Source: Paenibacillaceae bacterium (lineage in GTDB: Bacteria; Bacillota; Bacilli; Paenibacillales; NBRC-103111). Taken from it: 8,457 nt of DNA. The stretch spans positions 1 through 8,457 of the forward strand of contig JAJFMO010000295.1 of the NCBI GenBank assembly GCA_020697475.1, in the 5' to 3' direction. Positions 1 through 7,018 of the stretch are shown in pieces (the first letter of the stretch is position 1; every line of letters begins with the position of its first letter). Both the position numbers and the translations under genes were made by a program. The notes under the pieces were generated by a model, which made no database searches, was not told where the DNA came from, and worked only from the letters and a program-made list of their open reading frames with translations.

Positions 1-65
1 ACGTAATGAAGGTGTACGAGGCGGCGCTTGTCTCGGACGGGAAGCGGATGGAGATCGATGCTTGA
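1..65 (+). CDS. C-terminal end of an upstream gene, possibly a Gfo/Idh/MocA-family oxidoreductase (partial)
   Basis: The frame starting at base 3 is open from the window edge to a TGA at 63-65 and encodes about 20 residues ending in VYEAALVSDGKRMEIDA. An 'EA..SD..GKR.EI' ending resembles the extreme C-terminus of NAD(P)-dependent sugar/inositol dehydrogenases of the Gfo/Idh/MocA family, which often sit in sugar-catabolic loci like this one. The match rests on a handful of residues and memory of the family, so the product name is tentative. That this is the end of a real gene is somewhat safer, because the codons fit the local style and the next gene starts about 145 bases downstream on the same strand. 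Confidence 0.4.
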   Translation, partial: VMKVYEAALVSDGKRMEIDA

Positions 66-196
66 ACTGAAATCCGCTAGTCGGATACTTGCATCGAAAA
101 CCGGGAAAACGGGGTATTATAGGGAGTATCTGGAACGGTTTGCCGTTTGCAGGTTAGGCCGCCATTGCAACCGCCATGACGTCAATAGGACATTCC

Positions 197-203
197 AGGG
201 AGG
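197..203 (+). promoter_or_regulatory. Ribosome binding site deciding the GTG start of sulfatase 1
   Basis: AGGGAGG lies 8 bases before the GTG at 212. It makes that GTG a better start than the in-frame ATG at 176, which would place this Shine-Dalgarno sequence inside the coding region. Confidence 0.75.
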
Positions 204-211
204 ATTTGACT

Positions 212-1630
212 GTGCCTAGCAGAGACCCAAGTAAACCGAACATTGTGTTTATTTTAACGGACGATCAAGGCGCGTGGGCGATGGGATGTGCGGGAAATCA
301 AGAAATTATAACTCCGAATCTGGATCGCATCGCCGCCGAAGGAATGAGGTTTACGAATTTCTTCTGTGCGTCACCGGTATGTTCTCCGGCCCGCGCGTCG
401 CTGTTGACAGGTCGCATTCCGTCGCAACACGGAATTCACGACTGGTTGAAGGGCGGAAACGAGGGTCCGGATGCGCTGGAATTTCTGGCCGGGCAAAGAG
501 CATATACGGATGTGTTGGCCGAACACGGCTACCGCTGCGGAATTTCCGGCAAATGGCACATGGGCGACAGTGTGACGCCGCAGAAAAGCTTTGCCGATTG
601 GTGTGTGCATCGCCGCGGAGGCAGCCAGTATTACAATTCTCCGATGGTCAGGGACGGAGTGGAGTACACGGAGACCGGTTATCTTACCGATCACATTACC
701 GATGTGGCACTGGAGTATCTGGAGCAGTATGCGCAAGGGGAATCGCCGTTTTATTTAAGCGTGCATTATACCGCACCTCATTTCCCTTATCTCAACAATA
801 ATCACCCTCAAGCCTACAGAGATTTGTACAAAGACTGTGCGTTCGACAGTTGCCCGCAAGAGCCGACGCATCCCGATATATGGGCAAAATCGGTTCCGGA
901 AGTAGCGAGGGATCTCCGTGGTTGTCTCGTCGGTTATTTCGCCGCGGTTACGGCGATGGATGCGAATGTCGGCAGAATCGTCAACCGGCTCGATGAGTTG
1001 AAGCTTCGCGAGAACACGCTGCTCATCTTCACAGGCGACAACGGGTTCAGTTGCGGTAAACACGGATTTTGGGGCAAAGGCAACGGCACGTTCCCGCAAA
1101 ACATGTTCGATATTACGGTAAAAGTGCCGTTCATCGCCAGTCAGCCCGGTCGTATACCGGCAGGGACGATCTGCGAAGAGCTGGTGAGCGCCTACGATTT
1201 CATGCCTACCCTGCTTGATTATGCCGGGTTGCCTTACGAGCCCGCCGAACCGTTGCCGGGAACTTCGTTCGCGCCGCTGCTCGCGGACGGTGAGACGAAG
1301 TCCGACAAAGTTGTCGTCGTGCACGATGAATATGGACAGGTACGAATGATCCGCTCGCGGGAATGGAAATATATTCACCGCTATCCTTACGGACCGCACG
1401 AATTGTATCATTTGACCGTCGATCCGGATGAAAGAATCAACCTGATTAACGAACCAAGCTGCCAATCGGTAGTCAAGGAGATGAAGGCCGGATTGGAAGC
1501 CTGGTTCGTCCGATACGTCGACCCTGACCTGGATGGAACGCACGAACCGGTCACCGGACGGGGGCAGCTGTTTTTGGCCGGACCGGCCGGCGCCGGAGCC
1601 AAAGCGTTCGAGTCGTTTGAGGAAACATAA
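212..1630 (+). CDS. Sulfatase 1, family S1 (formylglycine-dependent), cytoplasmic
   Basis: Predicted sulfate-ester hydrolase of the alkaline-phosphatase-like superfamily, 472 aa from the GTG at 212. The GTG is chosen because AGGGAGG (197-203) lies 8 bases upstream; an in-frame ATG at 176 lacks a comparable RBS and would add 12 unconserved residues. Visible motifs: N-terminal strand NIVFILTDDQG with metal-binding Asp17/Asp18; CSPAR at 57-61, the C-x-P-x-R signature whose Cys57 is converted to formylglycine; GKWHMG with Lys114/His116; PHFPY with His190; FTGDNG with Asp276/Asn277; and a KHGFWGKG segment. The C-terminal subdomain is complete. No signal peptide or membrane segment is visible, so it should act in the cytoplasm on imported substrate. 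It probably starts an operon with the gene 62 bases downstream. A phosphonate monoester hydrolase uses the same fold and is an alternative; the sulfated sugar it acts on is unknown. Confidence 0.93.
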   Translation: MPSRDPSKPNIVFILTDDQGAWAMGCAGNQEIITPNLDRIAAEGMRFTNFFCASPVCSPARASLLTGRIPSQHGIHDWLKGGNEGPDALEFLAGQRAYTDVLAEHGYRCGISGKWHMGDSVTPQKSFADWCVHRRGGSQYYNSPMVRDGVEYTETGYLTDHITDVALEYLEQYAQGESPFYLSVHYTAPHFPYLNNNHPQAYRDLYKDCAFDSCPQEPTHPDIWAKSVPEVARDLRGCLVGYFAAVTAMDANVGRIVNRLDELKLRENTLLIFTGDNGFSCGKHGFWGKGNGTFPQNMFDITVKVPFIASQPGRIPAGTICEELVSAYDFMPTLLDYAGLPYEPAEPLPGTSFAPLLADGETKSDKVVVVHDEYGQVRMIRSREWKYIHRYPYGPHELYHLTVDPDERINLINEPSCQSVVKEMKAGLEAWFVRYVDPDLDGTHEPVTGRGQLFLAGPAGAGAKAFESFEET

Positions 1631-1692
1631 TCTATCCGGCCGAAAAGATCAACATTTAAGGAAGAATACTAGCGGATTAAGGTGGTTTAAGC

Positions 1693-3672
1693 ATGGCGCT
1701 TCAGGAAGATTATATTGAAAGAGTATACGCGGGGTGGCTGGGCAAAGTGATCGGCGTCCGGCTCGGCGGCAACATCGAGAACTGGACGTACGAGCGGATC
1801 GAGCGGACGTTCGGAGAGGTGACCGGTTACCTGCATGAGTTTAAAAACTTCGCCGCCGACGACGACACGAACGGACCGATGTTTTTCCTGCGGGCGTTGG
1901 ACGATTACACGCATACGCGGGACATCACGGCCGAGCAAATGGGGCTGACCTGGCTCAACTATGCGCCGGACAGCCACGGGTTTTACTGGTGGGGCGGCTA
2001 CGGGCGCTCGACGGAACATACAGCTTATTTGAATTTGAAAAATGGCATCATGGCGCCGCGATCCGGCTCGATCGAGCAGAACGGGACGGCGGTGGCAGAG
2101 CAAATCGGCGGGCAAATCTTCATCGACGTGTGGGGCATGATCGCTCCTGGCAACCCGAGCTTGGCGGCGGAATACGCCGAGAAGGCGGCCAGCGTCTCGC
2201 ACGACGGCAACGGCAAGTACGGCGGGATGTTTATCGCCGCCTGCGTCGCCGCTGCATTCGCAAAAGACAACGTTCACACCATAATCGAAGAAGGCTTGGC
2301 GGTCATCCCCGCGGATTGCGAATACGCCCGCGTTACCCGCGACGTGATTGCCTTTCACGCGGCGCATCCCGACAACTGGCGCGACGCGTTTCGCTACGTC
2401 AAGGCGAATTACGGCTACGACAAATATCCCGGCCATTGCCACATCATCCCCAATTCGGCGGTGATTGTGCTGTCGCTGTTGTACGGTGAGGGGGATTTCT
2501 CCCGCTCGATCAACATTTGCAGCATGTGCGGCTGGGACACCGATTGCAACGTGGCTAACGTAGGCGCGATTATTGGCGTCATGCACGGCCTGTCCGCTAT
2601 CGACATGAGCTGGCGCCAACCGATCAACGACTTTCTGTGTTGCTCGAGCGTCATTGGTTCGCTCAACATTCTCGATCTGCCTTGGTGCGCATCGTATATC
2701 GCCAAGCTCGGGTATCGGGTCACCGGCGAACCGGTTCCGGCCGAATGGCGCGGTATTCTCGACGAGACGGCGGCGAAATTCCACTTCGAATACCCCGGCT
2801 CGACGCACGCGTTCCGGCTCGATTCAGACGAACCGCTGCATGCAACCGGCGTGATCTCCAACACCGACGAGGCGGCAGCTTTCGGCAAACGCTCGCTGCG
2901 CGTGCTGTTCGACCGCGTGCAGGGCGGCTTGGGCTACCGGGCGTACCTCCAAACGTACTACCGGCCGCAAGACTTCAACGACAGCCGGTACGACCCGTCG
3001 TTTTCGCCGATCGTGTACCCGGGCCAGACGGTGTCGGTGCAAGTAATGGTACCGGCTTCGAACGGATTCCGGGTGAAGGCCCGATTGTTCATCAAGGATG
3101 GCAATGCGAACCGTTGCCATTACAGCGAAGCGGTAGAGCTCCCGGCAGGCGAATGGACACGGCTGCAATACGACATCCCGGCGATGAACGGCGTTTGTAT
3201 CGAGCAAGCGGGTGAGCCAGCTGACGGTGCTTCGCGGGCTGTGGACCCTCGAAGACGGGCGGTTGAGCGGCAGCTTCCAAGGCGAGCCGGCGGAAAGCTA
3301 CACCGGGCAGCTGTCGTGGGACGATTATATGTTCAGCGCGAGAATGACGCCGCACTTAGGCGACCACCACCGCATCAATTTCCGTGTGCAAGGCGGCATC
3401 CGTTCGTATGCGGCGGGGCTCGCGCCGGACGGCAAACTCGTGCTGCTGAAGAACGACAACGGCTATCGCATGTTGAGCGAGGCGGCGTTGCCTTGGAGGC
3501 ACGGACGGGAGATGGACATTCGCGTGACGACGGCCGCGAACCGGTTCCAAATTGCCGTCGACGGCAACGTCCTGATCGATTATGTCGACGAGGATCATCC
3601 GTATTTGAACGGAATGATCGGCTTTTCCAATGCGGGCGGCAGCCGCACGTTGTACTCCGGTTTTTCCGTTAA
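1693..3672 (+). CDS. ADP-ribosylglycohydrolase-family multidomain protein, frameshifted (likely pseudogene or sequencing error); valid to about residue 507
   Basis: The ATG at 1693 follows AAGGTGG (1679-1685) at 7 bases. Residues 1-330 form an ADP-ribosylglycohydrolase (DraG-type, dimetal) domain. DDDTNG at 56-61 and GWDTDCNVANVGAI at 280-293 supply the acidic metal ligands (Asp56-58, Asp282, Asp284), and a conserved SHDGNGKYGG stretch lies at 169-178. Residues about 350-507 look like a beta-sandwich carbohydrate-binding module (FRLDSDEPLHATG ... GLGYRAYLQTYYRP ... LPAGEWTRLQYDIPAMNGVCIEQAG). After Gly507 the frame turns into Arg/Pro-rich translation unlike any domain and stops at TAA 3670-3672, while the expected C-terminal domain is encoded one frame over (to 3691). 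The unbroken gene would therefore span 1693-3691. Family members cleave ADP-ribose N-glycosidic bonds, but relatives in sugar-catabolic operons, as here between two sulfatases, probably act on glycan-derived substrates (inference). The domain assignment is firm; whether the protein is functional is uncertain. Confidence 0.85.
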   Translation: MALQEDYIERVYAGWLGKVIGVRLGGNIENWTYERIERTFGEVTGYLHEFKNFAADDDTNGPMFFLRALDDYTHTRDITAEQMGLTWLNYAPDSHGFYWWGGYGRSTEHTAYLNLKNGIMAPRSGSIEQNGTAVAEQIGGQIFIDVWGMIAPGNPSLAAEYAEKAASVSHDGNGKYGGMFIAACVAAAFAKDNVHTIIEEGLAVIPADCEYARVTRDVIAFHAAHPDNWRDAFRYVKANYGYDKYPGHCHIIPNSAVIVLSLLYGEGDFSRSINICSMCGWDTDCNVANVGAIIGVMHGLSAIDMSWRQPINDFLCCSSVIGSLNILDLPWCASYIAKLGYRVTGEPVPAEWRGILDETAAKFHFEYPGSTHAFRLDSDEPLHATGVISNTDEAAAFGKRSLRVLFDRVQGGLGYRAYLQTYYRPQDFNDSRYDPSFSPIVYPGQTVSVQVMVPASNGFRVKARLFIKDGNANRCHYSEAVELPAGEWTRLQYDIPAMNGVCIEQAGEPADGASRAVDPRRRAVERQLPRRAGGKLHRAAVVGRLYVQRENDAALRRPPPHQFPCARRHPFVCGGARAGRQTRAAEERQRLSHVERGGVALEARTGDGHSRDDGREPVPNCRRRQRPDRLCRRGSSVFERNDRLFQCGRQPHVVLRFFR

Positions 3673-3691
3673 AGGAGGAAAGACGCAATGA
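3212..3691 (+). pseudogene. Displaced C-terminal domain of the ADP-ribosylglycohydrolase-family gene (LamG/DUF1080-like beta-sandwich)
   Basis: This reading frame is offset from the upstream domains and carries about 159 residues of well-formed protein: LRGLWTLEDGRLSGSF, then DDYMFSARMTPHLGDHHRINFRVQGG, SYAAGLAPDGKLVLLKNDNG, FQIAVDGNVLIDYVDED and GMIGFSNAGGSRTLYSGFSV. That pattern is typical of a concanavalin-like (LamG/DUF1080-type) sugar-binding beta-sandwich. It ends at TGA 3689-3691, overlapping the ATG of sulfatase 2 as ATGA, the arrangement expected for the intact operon. The frame is closed upstream by a TGA at 3185-3187, and the only early start candidate, GTG 3212, has no convincing RBS. 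It is therefore read as the detached tail of the preceding gene, not as an independent gene. Expression as a separate polypeptide by reinitiation cannot be excluded. Confidence 0.8.
3673..3678 (+). promoter_or_regulatory. Ribosome binding site of sulfatase 2, inside the end of the upstream gene
   Basis: AGGAGG lies 9 bases before ATG 3688 and within the last codons of the displaced C-terminal domain, whose stop overlaps the start as ATGA. This points to translational coupling. In the broken upstream frame ribosomes would instead stop at 3670-3672, right at this site. Confidence 0.8.
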
Positions 3692-5277
3692 GCCAACCGA
3701 ATATTGTCGTCATCTGCAGCGATCAGCACCACCCCTTATTAACCGGCTACCGCAACCACCCGTACATTCAGACTCCGAATTTGGATCAGCTGGCGGCGGA
3801 AGGCACCTTTTTCACCGAAGCTTATTGCAATTGTCCGGTATGCACGCCGAGTCGGATGAGCTTCATCACCGGTAAATACCCGCATCAAATCGGCAGCTGG
3901 TTTCTCGGCTGTCCGCTCGATCGGGAGGAGATGACATGGTCGCGCAAGCTGGATCAGGCGGGAATTCCGACAGCGATGTTCGGCAAGATGGACTTCTGCG
4001 GGGAATACCAGGACGGCGGGTTCACCGAGTATAAGATCATCAAGAAGCGCGCCGCGTTTAAGCCGTATCCTCGCACGACGCCTCTGCCGTCGAGGCTCGA
4101 AGGCAACATTCGCCCCAACAAGCGGACGCTAATCGAGCATGCCGGCATCCGCGAGGAGCGGGTGACGGACGGCGAGAATGGCTACAACGACAAGCTGGGG
4201 TTCTACGACCACGACCGGATCGTCACCGATTGGGCGATCGAGTATGTGCAGGAGAAGGGGCGGCAGGCTGCGGAAGCGGCCGGTCAGGCTGGCGGGGCCG
4301 ATCAGGCGAAGCAAACAGATTCCAAACCGTGGGCGATGTACGTCGGGCTGATGTTCCCCCATTGGCCGTATACGGTGCCGGAACGATTTTTTAACATGTA
4401 TCATCCGGATAAGCTTGTCATGCCGTTCGACGCGCATTTCCCCAATGAGAATTTGCATCCGCAAATTCGCAACATGCAGAAAGTGCTGAACCTGGACGGC
4501 ATTACGGAAGAGATGATCCGCAACACGCTGGCAGCCTATTACGGGATGATCACAGCGATGGATGAAAATGTCGGGCGTATCGTCGCGGCGCTCAAGGAGC
4601 AAAATTTGTACGACAACACGTACATCGTATACATGTCCGACCATGGCGAGAGCCTGGGCGAACACGGCCTGTTCTATAAGCAGTGCAGCTATGAGGCGTC
4701 TGTCGGGATTCCGCTCATTGTCAAGGGACCGGGTTTGCCGGCCGGGCAGCAAATCGACGATCCCGTGACGCTGGTCGACCTGTACCCGACAATCATGGAG
4801 ATCACCGGGCTCGTGGCGGAGCCGGATCGGCCGGGACACAGCTGGCTGCCGCTCATTCAGGCAGGGAGCCGGGCTGCGATGGGCGAGGGGACGGATCGTC
4901 CCGACTGGGCATTTTCCGAGTATCATGGAAATTTCTTTAAACAAGATTGGTATATGCTGCGGCGCGGCGACTACAAGTACACGTACTACGTCAACGACCG
5001 GCCGTCGTTGTACAATTTGGCGGACGATCCGCGCGAGATGAACGATTTGGCGGGCGATCCCAAGTATGCTGAAGTGTTGAAGGAGTTCGAATCGCTGCTG
5101 CGCGGGATTACCGATCCGGAAGCCGTGTCGCTGCAGGCGAAGCGGGATTTGGGGCTGATCGGTAAGAATGGCGAAGATTATACGTTGTCGCTGACCGATC
5201 CGCAGCTGCAAGAGATGATCAAGCAAGGGGTCTTTGCGAACGAGCCGGAATTTCCCCAATGGGAAGAGAAGGCTTGA
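3688..5277 (+). CDS. Sulfatase 2, family S1 (choline-sulfatase/arylsulfatase-like), cytoplasmic
   Basis: Predicted formylglycine sulfatase of 529 aa. The N-terminal strand PNIVVICSDQHHP carries metal ligands Asp12/Gln13. CTPSR at 52-56 is the C-x-P-x-R activation site with Cys52 as the formylglycine precursor. Further pieces are FGKMDF (Lys100, Asp102), FPHWPY (His225), YMSDHGESLGEHGLFYK (Asp318, His319, His326, Lys331), then a C-terminal domain with KYTYYVNDRPSLYNLADDPRE. The SDQH start and SDHGE...EHG pattern match the choline-sulfatase-like branch of S1, distinct from sulfatase 1 (TDDQG, GDNG), so the two enzymes probably remove different sulfate groups. Residues about 190-213 form an Ala/Gln/Gly-rich insertion unlike the rest of the fold. 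No signal peptide is visible, so a cytoplasmic site is expected. The gene overlaps the preceding one by ATGA and precedes an ABC solute-binding lipoprotein. The substrate is unknown; a phosphonate or phosphodiester hydrolase is the main alternative. Confidence 0.93.
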   Translation: MSQPNIVVICSDQHHPLLTGYRNHPYIQTPNLDQLAAEGTFFTEAYCNCPVCTPSRMSFITGKYPHQIGSWFLGCPLDREEMTWSRKLDQAGIPTAMFGKMDFCGEYQDGGFTEYKIIKKRAAFKPYPRTTPLPSRLEGNIRPNKRTLIEHAGIREERVTDGENGYNDKLGFYDHDRIVTDWAIEYVQEKGRQAAEAAGQAGGADQAKQTDSKPWAMYVGLMFPHWPYTVPERFFNMYHPDKLVMPFDAHFPNENLHPQIRNMQKVLNLDGITEEMIRNTLAAYYGMITAMDENVGRIVAALKEQNLYDNTYIVYMSDHGESLGEHGLFYKQCSYEASVGIPLIVKGPGLPAGQQIDDPVTLVDLYPTIMEITGLVAEPDRPGHSWLPLIQAGSRAAMGEGTDRPDWAFSEYHGNFFKQDWYMLRRGDYKYTYYVNDRPSLYNLADDPREMNDLAGDPKYAEVLKEFESLLRGITDPEAVSLQAKRDLGLIGKNGEDYTLSLTDPQLQEMIKQGVFANEPEFPQWEEKA

Positions 5278-5360
5278 GTATAACGTCGGCGTGGGCGGGT
5301 GAAAATGAACAAAGTGGAAAATACGGAACGATTTCCTCGCCCGGCGCCGAACGAACACAC

Positions 5361-5367
5361 AAGGAGG
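5361..5367 (+). promoter_or_regulatory. Ribosome binding site setting the start of the solute-binding protein
   Basis: AAGGAGG sits 8 bases before ATG 5376. It rules out the longer in-frame start at 5259, which would lie inside the sulfatase 2 coding region and bury the signal peptide. Confidence 0.8.
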
Positions 5368-5375
5368 TACGAAAG

Positions 5376-6740
5376 ATGAGGAGCAAGAAAGGTTGGTTTA
5401 CGGGGTTAAGTTTGATAATGAGCTTAGGGTTGGTTCTCAGCGGCTGCGGCAGCAGCGGTCAGAGCGGGCAGCAAGCAGGCGGCGACAATGGGGCGAAGCA
5501 AGGCGGCGAGACGCCTCCGGCGCAGACGGCGACTCCGCCGAAGGTATCGACGGAGCCGGTGACGATGTCGTTCTTGCAGACGTCCGCTGCCATGACGGAC
5601 GAAGAGTTCGCCAAGTGGATTGTCGCACCGGTTAAGAAGAAATACCCGAACATTACGCTGAACCTCGTACGGCAGGACAAAATCGACAAGCTGGCTGAGT
5701 TCGTTACGGCGGGCAATATGCCGGACATCATCTACGCCGGTCCGGTCAGCGCCCGGGAAATCGTCGACTTGAAAGCGGCGGACGATCTGAATGCGCAGAT
5801 TAAACAGAACAACATCGATATTGCCAAGTTCGATCCTGTCGGCATTGAAGCGATCCAACAATTGGCCGATGGTAAGGAAATGTACGCGCTCCCAATGGGG
5901 CTCAACTTCTCGATTATGTACTATAATAAGGACATTTTTGACAAGTTTGCCGTGTCGTATCCGAAAGACGGTTTGACATGGGACGATGCGATTGAGCTGG
6001 CCAAGCGGGTGACTCGAACGGAAGACGGCGTCGAATACAGGGGATTGGCGATTAACGGCAACTCCAACCGGTTGGGCGAGCAACTCAGCTTACCGATGGT
6101 CGATCCGAAAACGTTGAAGGGCGTACTGCAAACCGACAAATGGAAGCTGGTTATGCAGACGTATCAGAAGCTGTACACGATTCCGGGGAACTATCTGGAG
6201 CCCAAAGACGGGGTCAACGCGTTCGAGAAGGACCGCTATGTGGCGATGTTCGCCGGCATGAGCGCGCGGATCGGCGAGCTGGAGCAGATGCAAAATCAAG
6301 GCAACCCGATGAACTGGGATATGGCGACGACGCCGACGTTCAAGGAAGCACCGAAGATGGTGTTCGGCAACGGGCCGTATTATTTGATGCAATCCACAAA
6401 CAGCAAGCATAAGAACGAGGTGTTCGCGATCATCGATCTGTTGACCCAGGACGAAGAGCAAACGATGATCAGCAAGCAGGCGCGACGCAGCGCCTTGAAG
6501 GATAAGAAGTATCAGGATATTTTCGGAACGGAACTGGCTTCGATGAAGGGGAAAAATATTGCGGCTGTCTTCAAAATGACCCCGGCGCCGCTGCCGCCGA
6601 CCACGATTTATGAGACGGACGGATTCAACCAAGTCGTTGCTGCTGGACGGCTGGTGGCGAAAGATCCGGCTCTCGACGTGAACACAGTGCTGCGCGACGC
6701 GGAAGAGAAGCTGAACAAGGCGATTGAAGCGAAGAAGTGA
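5376..6740 (+). CDS. ABC transporter extracellular solute-binding lipoprotein (family 1, sugar type)
   Basis: A 454-aa lipoprotein predicted to capture oligosaccharides outside the membrane and hand them to an ABC permease. The ATG at 5376 is chosen because AAGGAGG (5361-5367) lies 8 bases upstream and the protein then begins with a textbook lipoprotein signal: basic MRSKK, a hydrophobic core at residues 7-21, and lipobox LSGC with Cys24 as the lipid-modified residue. A Gly/Ser/Gln/Pro linker (about 25-58) leads to the binding domain, with VTMSFLQTSAAM at its start, AGNMPDIIYAG near 110, and ALPMGLNFSIMYYNKDIFDKF, the typical family 1 'YYNKDIF' region. A WDDAIELAKRVT segment and FGNGPYYLMQ further on also fit. 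It lies 98 bases after sulfatase 2 with no terminator between, so cotranscription is likely. No permease genes follow; they must lie elsewhere. The sugar bound is not predictable; context suggests the sulfatase substrate or its fragments. Confidence 0.93.
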   Translation: MRSKKGWFTGLSLIMSLGLVLSGCGSSGQSGQQAGGDNGAKQGGETPPAQTATPPKVSTEPVTMSFLQTSAAMTDEEFAKWIVAPVKKKYPNITLNLVRQDKIDKLAEFVTAGNMPDIIYAGPVSAREIVDLKAADDLNAQIKQNNIDIAKFDPVGIEAIQQLADGKEMYALPMGLNFSIMYYNKDIFDKFAVSYPKDGLTWDDAIELAKRVTRTEDGVEYRGLAINGNSNRLGEQLSLPMVDPKTLKGVLQTDKWKLVMQTYQKLYTIPGNYLEPKDGVNAFEKDRYVAMFAGMSARIGELEQMQNQGNPMNWDMATTPTFKEAPKMVFGNGPYYLMQSTNSKHKNEVFAIIDLLTQDEEQTMISKQARRSALKDKKYQDIFGTELASMKGKNIAAVFKMTPAPLPPTTIYETDGFNQVVAAGRLVAKDPALDVNTVLRDAEEKLNKAIEAKK

Positions 6741-6835
6741 GGCTTGGAACTTTTAGGTTTCGTTAGGCGTTAATATTAGCGGCTGAAGTGTGGCGGTGAT
6801 TGCCGGATATGTGGGCGGTCGCCGCCGCCTTGTGG

Positions 6836-7018
6836 CTAACGACTGTATGAGGCGCTATTTGGGCTTTTTTGCTGCTGTAAGCTTCTAACAATTGTGAGCG
6901 ACGCTATTGTGCCATTCTGATCGAAAATTGGGCTCAAAATCGCAAATAGCAGCTGTGGCAATCGCTAGAATGGAAAGTTGGGTTATTTGGCGGAAATAAC
7001 GATTGTCGCAGTCGTTAG
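6836..7018. repeat. Cluster of four 25-bp imperfect repeats, two forward then two reverse (palindromic element)
   Basis: Each unit reads CTAACGAYTG, then seven variable bases, then CGCTATTT, with substitutions. Forward copies are at 6836-6860 and 6885-6909; reverse-complement copies at 6944-6968 and 6994-7018. Start-to-start spacing is 49 within the forward pair and 50 within the reverse pair, with 34 bases between the pairs, so the whole forms a nested inverted repeat: unit 1 can face unit 4, and unit 2 can face unit 3. By hand alignment unit 1 and inverted unit 4 agree at 18 of 25 positions, units 1 and 2 at 18 of 25, and unit 2 and inverted unit 3 at 16 of 25. The conserved ends and variable middle suggest a dispersed intergenic repeat family (REP/BIME-like or MITE remnant) rather than chance. 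No protein coding is seen within it. Confidence 0.75.

Noticed and set aside
62..89. Promoter-like TTGAAC and GATACT, 16 bases apart, before sulfatase 1
   Set aside because: Each box matches consensus at only four of six positions and the -35 overlaps the upstream stop; TATTAT at 115-120 has no -35 at proper spacing. The evidence is too weak to call.
176..211. Alternative ATG start for sulfatase 1
   Set aside because: It would place the good RBS (197-203) inside the gene and add residues not typical of the sulfatase N-terminus; GTG 212 is better placed.
1687..2808. Long open frame on the minus strand
   Set aside because: It lies opposite the ADP-ribosylglycohydrolase gene, has Arg/Val-rich composition with no motifs, and is explained by GC-rich codons on the + strand.
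5293..5342. Imperfect inverted repeat between sulfatase 2 and the solute-binding protein
   Set aside because: The arms GGGCGGGTGAAAAT and ATTTCCTCGCCC pair only with gaps, across a 24-base loop, with no T-run; this is not convincing as a terminator or operator.
4129..5358. Long open frame on the minus strand opposite sulfatase 2
   Set aside because: It is His/Arg/Ile-rich with no recognisable domain, while the + strand frame carries all sulfatase motifs.
5259..5375. Longer in-frame start for the solute-binding protein
   Set aside because: It overlaps the end of sulfatase 2, has no RBS, and would bury the lipoprotein signal peptide that begins properly at 5376.
6836..7018. CRISPR array
   Set aside because: There are only four diverged units, in opposed orientations, with variable centres and no conserved full-length repeat.
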